NCBI RefSeq assembly: GCF_019933235.1
Contig: NZ_CP082945.1
Span: 4,687,501 to 4,751,500, forward strand
Length of the DNA stretch: 64,000 nt
From: Streptomyces angustmyceticus
GTDB lineage: Bacteria > Actinomycetota > Actinomycetes > Streptomycetales > Streptomycetaceae
Direction: 5' to 3'
In this document: positions 60,024-64,000 of the stretch, one piece after another
Position numbering within the stretch: position 1 is the first letter of the stretch
Layout: each line of letters begins with the position of its first letter
Made by a program: the position numbers and the translations under genes
Notes under the pieces: generated by a model
The model's database searches: none
Seen by the model: the letters and a program-made list of their open reading frames with translations, nothing else
Told to the model about the DNA's origin: nothing

Positions 60024-61244
60024 TCAGGCCAGGCCCTTGAGCATCCCCTTGAAGTAGAGCTGCGGCAGGCCGTAGCGCTTGAGGAACCACATGTCGGTGC
60101 GTTCCCGGGTGGTGTCGATGAAGGGGATCGACGGGGTGGGCTGCAGGTCGTAGTCGAACTCGGCGAGCAGCATCTTGTGCCGGGCGGTGACCAGCGGACA
60201 GGAGGTGTAGCCGTCGTAGCGGGCGGTGGCGGGGCGCCCGCGCAGACCGGCGAGGAGGTTGGCGACGACGACCGGCGCCTGCTTGCGGATCGCGGCACCC
60301 GTCTTGGACGTCGGCAGGTTGGCGACGTCACCGAGCACGAACACATTCGGGAAATCCGGGTGTTGGAGCGTCTCCCGGTCGGCCTTGACGTACCCGTAGG
60401 GGGAAGCGGGGTCGGCCAGCGGGCCGTCGGCCAGCCACTCGGGGGCGCGCTGCGGCGGCACGGCGTGCAGCAGGTCGTAGCGCACGGTCTCGGTCTTGCC
60501 GGTGGTGTGATCCGTGATCTCCGCCTCGCGGGCCGCACCGTCGAGCCGGGTCATCTCCGAGCTCAGCCGCACCTCGATGCCGTACCGCCGGGCCGTCTCC
60601 GTCAGCGCGCGGGAGAAGACCGGCACCTTGAACATCGCGGGCTCCGGCAGCACCAGGATGGTGCGGATCGCGCCCAGTACGCCGCGCTTGCGCCAGTGGT
60701 CGGCCGCCAGATACGCGATCTTCTGCGGGGCGCCGCCGCACTTCACCGGCCCGGACGGCATGGTGAACACGGCCGTACCGCTTCGCATCCGCCGGATCAG
60801 ATCCCAGGTGAGCGGCGCGAGATCGGGCCGGTAGTTGCTGCTCACCCCGCCGTGCCCGAGGGCCTCGGCCAGGCCCGGCACGCCGTCCCAGTCGAGCTGC
60901 AGCCCGGGGGCGAGCACCAGCCGCCCGTAGGAGAGGACCCGGCCGGAGGCCGTGGTGACCGTACGCGCGGCCGGGTCGACGGCGCTCGCGCGCTCCCGCA
61001 GCCAGCGCACACCGGGCGGCATCACGTCCGCCTCGGTGCGCAGCGCGGCGCGCAGCGGGGCCTGGCCGCCGCCGACCAGCGTCCACAGCGGCTGGTACCA
61101 GTGCGTCTCGGACGGCTCCAGCAGCGCGATGCCGCGCACTCCGGCACGGCGTAACCGGGCGGCGACGGTGATGCCTGCGGTGCCGCCGCCGACGATGAGG
61201 ACCTGGTGATGGGACGGGGCGGCGGGTGCGGGGGCGGGGGCCAT
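60024..61244 (-). CDS. sqr: Sulfide:quinone oxidoreductase-like flavoprotein
   Basis: 406 residues. FAD-binding VLIVGGGTAGITVAARLRRAG, LVLAPGLQLDW, VFVLGDVANLPTSKTGAAIRKQAPVVVANL; the two redox cysteines sit in GPVKCGGAPQKIAYL and DGYTSCPLVT, the arrangement of human-type SQR. It oxidises sulfide to persulfide at the membrane quinone pool; the C-terminal RTDMWFLKRYGLPQLYF amphipathic segment fits membrane docking. A persulfide-dioxygenase-like gene and a sulfite exporter nearby support this. Confidence 0.9.
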   Translation of the reverse strand: MAPAPAPAAPSHHQVLIVGGGTAGITVAARLRRAGVRGIALLEPSETHWYQPLWTLVGGGQAPLRAALRTEADVMPPGVRWLRERASAVDPAARTVTTASGRVLSYGRLVLAPGLQLDWDGVPGLAEALGHGGVSSNYRPDLAPLTWDLIRRMRSGTAVFTMPSGPVKCGGAPQKIAYLAADHWRKRGVLGAIRTILVLPEPAMFKVPVFSRALTETARRYGIEVRLSSEMTRLDGAAREAEITDHTTGKTETVRYDLLHAVPPQRAPEWLADGPLADPASPYGYVKADRETLQHPDFPNVFVLGDVANLPTSKTGAAIRKQAPVVVANLLAGLRGRPATARYDGYTSCPLVTARHKMLLAEFDYDLQPTPSIPFIDTTRERTDMWFLKRYGLPQLYFKGMLKGLA

Positions 61245-61341
61245 GTGCTTCCTCCTGGTGGGTGAGGGGACGGGCGGTGGTGAAGGGGTCTGGGAGAGGG
61301 GTGTCGGTGTGTGCGGGCGGTCCCGTAGGGGGCCGGTGCGG

Positions 61342-62361
61342 TCAGGGGCTCCAGAGGCGGGGGAGGGCGGTGGCCGCCATGGTGACGGCGAGGACGGTGA
61401 CGAGGGCGGCGAAGGCCGTGGTCAGGGTCTGGGGGCGCAGCCGGGTGGTGAGGCGGTTGCCGAGGTGGCTGCCCAGTGCCGCACAGGCCGCGAAGCCCGC
61501 CAGCAGCGGCCAGTCCAGGTTCCCGGTGCCCGCTCTGGTGGCCAGCGCCGTCAGGGAGTTGAGGAGGATGACGAGGAGCGAGGTCCCTATGGCGACCGGC
61601 ATCTCCAGGCCCAGGACCAGGGTGAGGGCCGGTACGACCACGAAGCCGCCACCGACCCCGAAGAACCCGGTGAGGAGGCCGACGCCGGAGGCGGTCACGG
61701 CGAACCGTACGGGGCGGGCGCGGCGGGAGCCGGAGCGGGCGCCGGGGACGCCGTCCGACGGCGCGCGCCCAGGGGCCTCGCAGGAGGGCGTGCGCTCCGG
61801 GCCGTCACGTAAGGGCACGGCTTCCGGGGCCTCGGGGGAGCGCGGGGGCTCCGGTCCGTCACGTAAAGGCACCGCTTCCCTCCGCCCTTCCGAGTCCGCC
61901 GTCTCCGTCTCGGTCTCCGCCCCTGTCCCGGTCCCTGTCTCCGTCTCCGTGGCCCCCCGTAAGGGGCGCACGCCGTCCGCCCCCCGCCGCTCGCGCAGAC
62001 TCCGTGACACCAGCATCGCCGCCACCACGAGCAGCAGTCCCGCGAATGCCGCCATCAGCACCGTCGGATCCAGCGCCGCGCTCCACCGGGAGCCGACGTA
62101 GCTGCCGGCCGTGCCCAGCGCCCCGAAGACCGTGCCGGCCGCCCACCGGACCCGCCCGGCACGGGCATGGCAGACCAGCCCCGTCACCGCGCCGACCGTG
62201 ACCACGATCAGCGCGCCCGCGGTCGCCTCGTGCGGCGACTGCCCCAGCAGGTAGACCAGCGCGGGCACCGCCAGCACCGACCCGCCGCCGCCGAGCGAGC
62301 CCAGCAGCAGCCCGATCAGCAGCCCGCACGGCAGCGCCGCGGCGGCTATGAGGACGGACAC
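61342..62361 (-). CDS. TauE/SafE-family sulfite exporter-like membrane protein
   Basis: 339 residues, two four-TM halves. First half LPCGLLIGLLLGSLGGGGSVLAVPALVYLLG with HEATAGALIVV; second half VGLLTGFFGVGGGFVVVPALTLVLG with AIGTSLLVILLNSL, the inverted-repeat signature. A ~75-residue cytosolic loop (~130-205) is low complexity, with Thr/Glu repeats and two copies of AVPLRDGPE. It likely exports sulfite or another organosulfur anion. The GTG start at 62361 lies inside the 3' end of the GntR gene (16-bp overlap). Confidence 0.88.
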   Translation of the reverse strand: MSVLIAAAALPCGLLIGLLLGSLGGGGSVLAVPALVYLLGQSPHEATAGALIVVTVGAVTGLVCHARAGRVRWAAGTVFGALGTAGSYVGSRWSAALDPTVLMAAFAGLLLVVAAMLVSRSLRERRGADGVRPLRGATETETGTGTGAETETETADSEGRREAVPLRDGPEPPRSPEAPEAVPLRDGPERTPSCEAPGRAPSDGVPGARSGSRRARPVRFAVTASGVGLLTGFFGVGGGFVVVPALTLVLGLEMPVAIGTSLLVILLNSLTALATRAGTGNLDWPLLAGFAACAALGSHLGNRLTTRLRPQTLTTAFAALVTVLAVTMAATALPRLWSP

Positions 62362-63146
62362 GAGGCCCGCGGCGCCAGGGCGACGGCCCGGCTCTCGCCG
62401 GACCACTCCGCGACGAAGGCGAACCGGTCGCCGCGGACCACCGTCTCGCGCCACTCCACCGGCCGCTCCCCGGCCCGCCCCAGCCGCTCGATGGTGAACG
62501 CGGGCTCCCGGTCGGCCAGCCCCAGCAGCCACGCCTGCCGGATGTCCGGCAGGAACGGCTGGATCCGCTCCCGGCCGCCGGTGACCTTCACCCCGCAGCG
62601 CCGCGTCAGCTCGCCGTACAGCGAGGTGTGCCCGAAGTCGGCGCCCAGCAGCGGCTCGGCGACCTCGGCGGGCAGGTACGCGGTGTCGTGCGCGAGCGGT
62701 TCGCCGTCCGCGAGCCGCAGCCGCTCCAGCACGACCAGCGGGGCGTCCGGAATCAGCCCCAGATGCCCGGCGACCGTCCCGTCCGCCGTCCGCTCCAGCC
62801 GCAGCACCTCGCTGCGCTGCTCCACACCCTGGCCCTCCAGCTCCCGGAAGAGGCTGTAGAGCGAGCCGAGCGGCTGCTGTATGCGGCGGGTGTCGAGCCG
62901 GCTGGTACGGCCGCGCTCGGCGATCACCAGCCCGTCGGCGCGCAGTTTGCGCAGCGCCTCGCGGACGGTGTGCCGGCTGACCTCGTACTCGCCCGTGAGC
63001 CGGTGCTCGGCCGGGAACTCCGCGCTGAATTCGCCGGCTTCCATCCGGCGGCGCAGATCGTCGAAGAGCTGCGCCCACAGGGGCAGCGGCGAGCGCCGGT
63101 CCAGGGGACGCGGGCCGTGCGCGCCGTCCGGCGGCTCGGTCGTCAT
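62346..63146 (-). CDS. GntR/HutC-family regulator with UTRA domain
   Basis: 266 residues. N-terminal winged helix (LFDDLRRRMEAGEFSAEF, then LTGEYEVSRHTVREALRKLRADGLVIAERGRTSRL) and a C-terminal UTRA ligand domain (PLVVLERLRLADGEPLAHDTAYLP, ERIQPFLPDIRQAWLLGL, FTIERLGRAGERPVEWRETVVRGDRF). GGAGGAACCCACC precedes the ATG. It begins the regulator-TauE-SQR side and is divergent from the persulfide dioxygenase-like gene; the palindrome at 63515 is a probable operator. Confidence 0.92.
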   Translation of the reverse strand: MTTEPPDGAHGPRPLDRRSPLPLWAQLFDDLRRRMEAGEFSAEFPAEHRLTGEYEVSRHTVREALRKLRADGLVIAERGRTSRLDTRRIQQPLGSLYSLFRELEGQGVEQRSEVLRLERTADGTVAGHLGLIPDAPLVVLERLRLADGEPLAHDTAYLPAEVAEPLLGADFGHTSLYGELTRRCGVKVTGGRERIQPFLPDIRQAWLLGLADREPAFTIERLGRAGERPVEWRETVVRGDRFAFVAEWSGESRAVALAPRASCPSS

Positions 63147-63605
63147 GGTGGGTTCCTCCGCGGGCGTACGGGCTGGTGGTGTTGGGTGCGGTCGTCTGCG
63201 CCGGACCGGTCGTACGAGTCGGCCGGCGCGCGGGTGGTGCGGCGGACGGGGCGGGCGTGGTGCGTGAGCCGTGCGTAAACGGTGCGCAGAGCCGCATATG
63301 AAGCTGAGGCGGCGTCACGCGAGGTCCGTACGAGGCGCCATCGCACCCTCACGTCCGTACGGGACGACGCCGCCCACGCCGTCCCTCACACCCCTGCCGG
63401 ACGACGTCGCGCGGCGTGATGCCTGCCACGTCGTCACGCAAGTGCGCCTGGTGCGGCGTCACATGATGCGCCTGGGCGGCGGTCACGGCTTGTCGCCCGC
63501 CACCCGGCTCCCTAATGTACGTACATCCGTGCATCCGCACAACGCACCCTGCCTGAGGGGGCCCAGCCGCCGCGCACGGGCCCCGCGCACCCCTGGAGGC
63601 CGACC
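63147..63605. other. Divergent promoter region of the sulfide module
   Basis: 459 bp between GntR and MBL-fold genes. Besides the palindrome at 63515-63526 it holds several GTCAC/GTCACG words (63300-63490) and no supported gene. Confidence 0.5.
63515..63526. promoter_or_regulatory. Candidate GntR operator
   Basis: ATGTACGTACAT, a perfect 12-bp palindrome of the GT-N4-AC kind used by HutC-type GntR proteins, 80 bp before the MBL-fold start. Confidence 0.6.
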
Positions 63606-64000
63606 GTGCACTTCGCGCAGTACTACCTCGACTGCCTCTCCCAGGCGTCGTATCTGATCGGCGACAAGACCACCGGACGCGCCGTCCTCGTCGACCCGCG
63701 CCGCGACATCGACGACTACCTCCACGACGCGGAAGCCGCCGGCCTGCGCATCGAACTCGTCGTCGAGACGCACATCCACGCCGACTTCCTCTCCGGCCAC
63801 CTCGAACTCGCCCGCGCCACCGGCGCCGCCATCGCCTTCGGCGAGGCCGCCGAAACCGGCTTCCCCGTACGGCGGTTACGGGACGGCGAGCGCCTCTCGC
63901 TCGGCCCCGACGACGGCGAGGGCGTCACCCTCACCGTTCTCGCGACTCCCGGCCACACCCTCGAATCCATCTGCCTGGTCATCCACGAGCACCCCGACGA
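63606..64000 (+). CDS. MBL-fold protein, persulfide dioxygenase-like (3' end outside window)
   Basis: 131 residues are visible and the frame is open to the window end. DCLSQASYLIGDKTTGRAVLVDPRRDIDDYL and VVETHIHADFLSGHLELARATGA (metal motif H-x-H-x-D) are typical of ETHE1/Blh-type persulfide dioxygenases, as is TPGHTLESICLVI. Many bacterial forms continue into rhodanese domains, which would lie beyond the window. GGAGG precedes the GTG start. It would oxidise persulfide formed by the SQR to sulfite. Confidence 0.9.
   Translation, partial: MHFAQYYLDCLSQASYLIGDKTTGRAVLVDPRRDIDDYLHDAEAAGLRIELVVETHIHADFLSGHLELARATGAAIAFGEAAETGFPVRRLRDGERLSLGPDDGEGVTLTVLATPGHTLESICLVIHEHPD

Noticed and set aside
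1..64000. CRISPR arrays, rRNA, complete insertion sequences, replication origin
   Set aside because: No regularly spaced identical repeats, rRNA signatures, transposase genes or DnaA-box clusters were seen.

Overview
The window is high-GC actinobacterial chromosome, almost certainly Streptomyces. The evidence is the strong G/C bias at third codon positions, many GTG starts and a few TTG starts, TTA codons confined to regulatory and lanthipeptide genes, a HrdD-type sigma factor next to a fruRKA operon, HisKA_3/NarL pairs, an AfsA-like hotdog protein and a class III lanthipeptide locus. All calls come from reading translations and DNA by eye; no database search was run.

Layout. 1-8.5 kb: an ArsR-type regulator (cut by the window edge) divergent from a PEP-mutase-family enzyme, a small secreted protein, a lipoprotein/sensor-kinase pair, recQ, a DUF2165 membrane protein and a UbiA-type prenyltransferase whose leader carries a very long RNA-type hairpin. 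8.5-12.5 kb: a cytosolic NarL-type two-component pair, and a TetR regulator divergent from two small genes through two back-to-back 18-bp operators. 12.6-21.1 kb: a compact biosynthetic-looking block with an atypical LuxR regulator, HAD-IB phosphatase, Sfp-type phosphopantetheinyl transferase, then ANL ligase, SDR, free-standing ACP, AfsA-like hotdog protein, YciI-like protein, acyl-CoA carboxylase beta and epsilon. It has no ketosynthase. The gene set is compatible with a dedicated butenolide/gamma-butyrolactone-like or other acyl-ACP-derived small molecule, but the product is unknown.

21.3-30 kb: a class III (SapB-like) lanthipeptide locus on the minus strand: a wHTH regulator with two adjacent TTA codons, LanKC (one TTA codon, and a reading-frame break between kinase and cyclase), a 30-residue precursor too short for most gene finders (core with one Ser-x2-Ser-x3-Cys motif), then a FtsX-like permease, an MFS exporter and an ABC ATPase. 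The order lanKC-lanA-transport parallels ramC-ramS-ramAB, but the transporter type is different. A gene-poor, lower-GC 1.1 kb stretch separates it from a tRNA-Arg(CCU).

31-43 kb: regulators and their targets: a FabR-like TetR with two matched operators, a secreted M6-like protease, a TetR/DHA2 exporter, MarR, a TipA-like MerR with a classical 19-bp-spacer promoter, a questin-oxidase-like protein, a PPOX remnant, a GNAT and hrdD behind a consensus sigma-R promoter. 43-47.3 kb: fruR-fruK-fruA fructose PTS operon. 47.5-55 kb: envelope genes (a lipoprotein and two L,D-transpeptidases), a class III CoA-transferase, a small membrane protein behind a DevR/DosR-like box, a VIT-family transporter and a P1-family peptidase that lacks a normal start codon. 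55-60 kb: LtrA-like protein, O-methyltransferase, M20 amidohydrolase and a PP2C-like protein with a degenerate N-terminus. 60-64 kb: a sulfide-handling module, with SQR, TauE/SafE exporter and GntR regulator divergent from a persulfide-dioxygenase-like protein cut by the window end.
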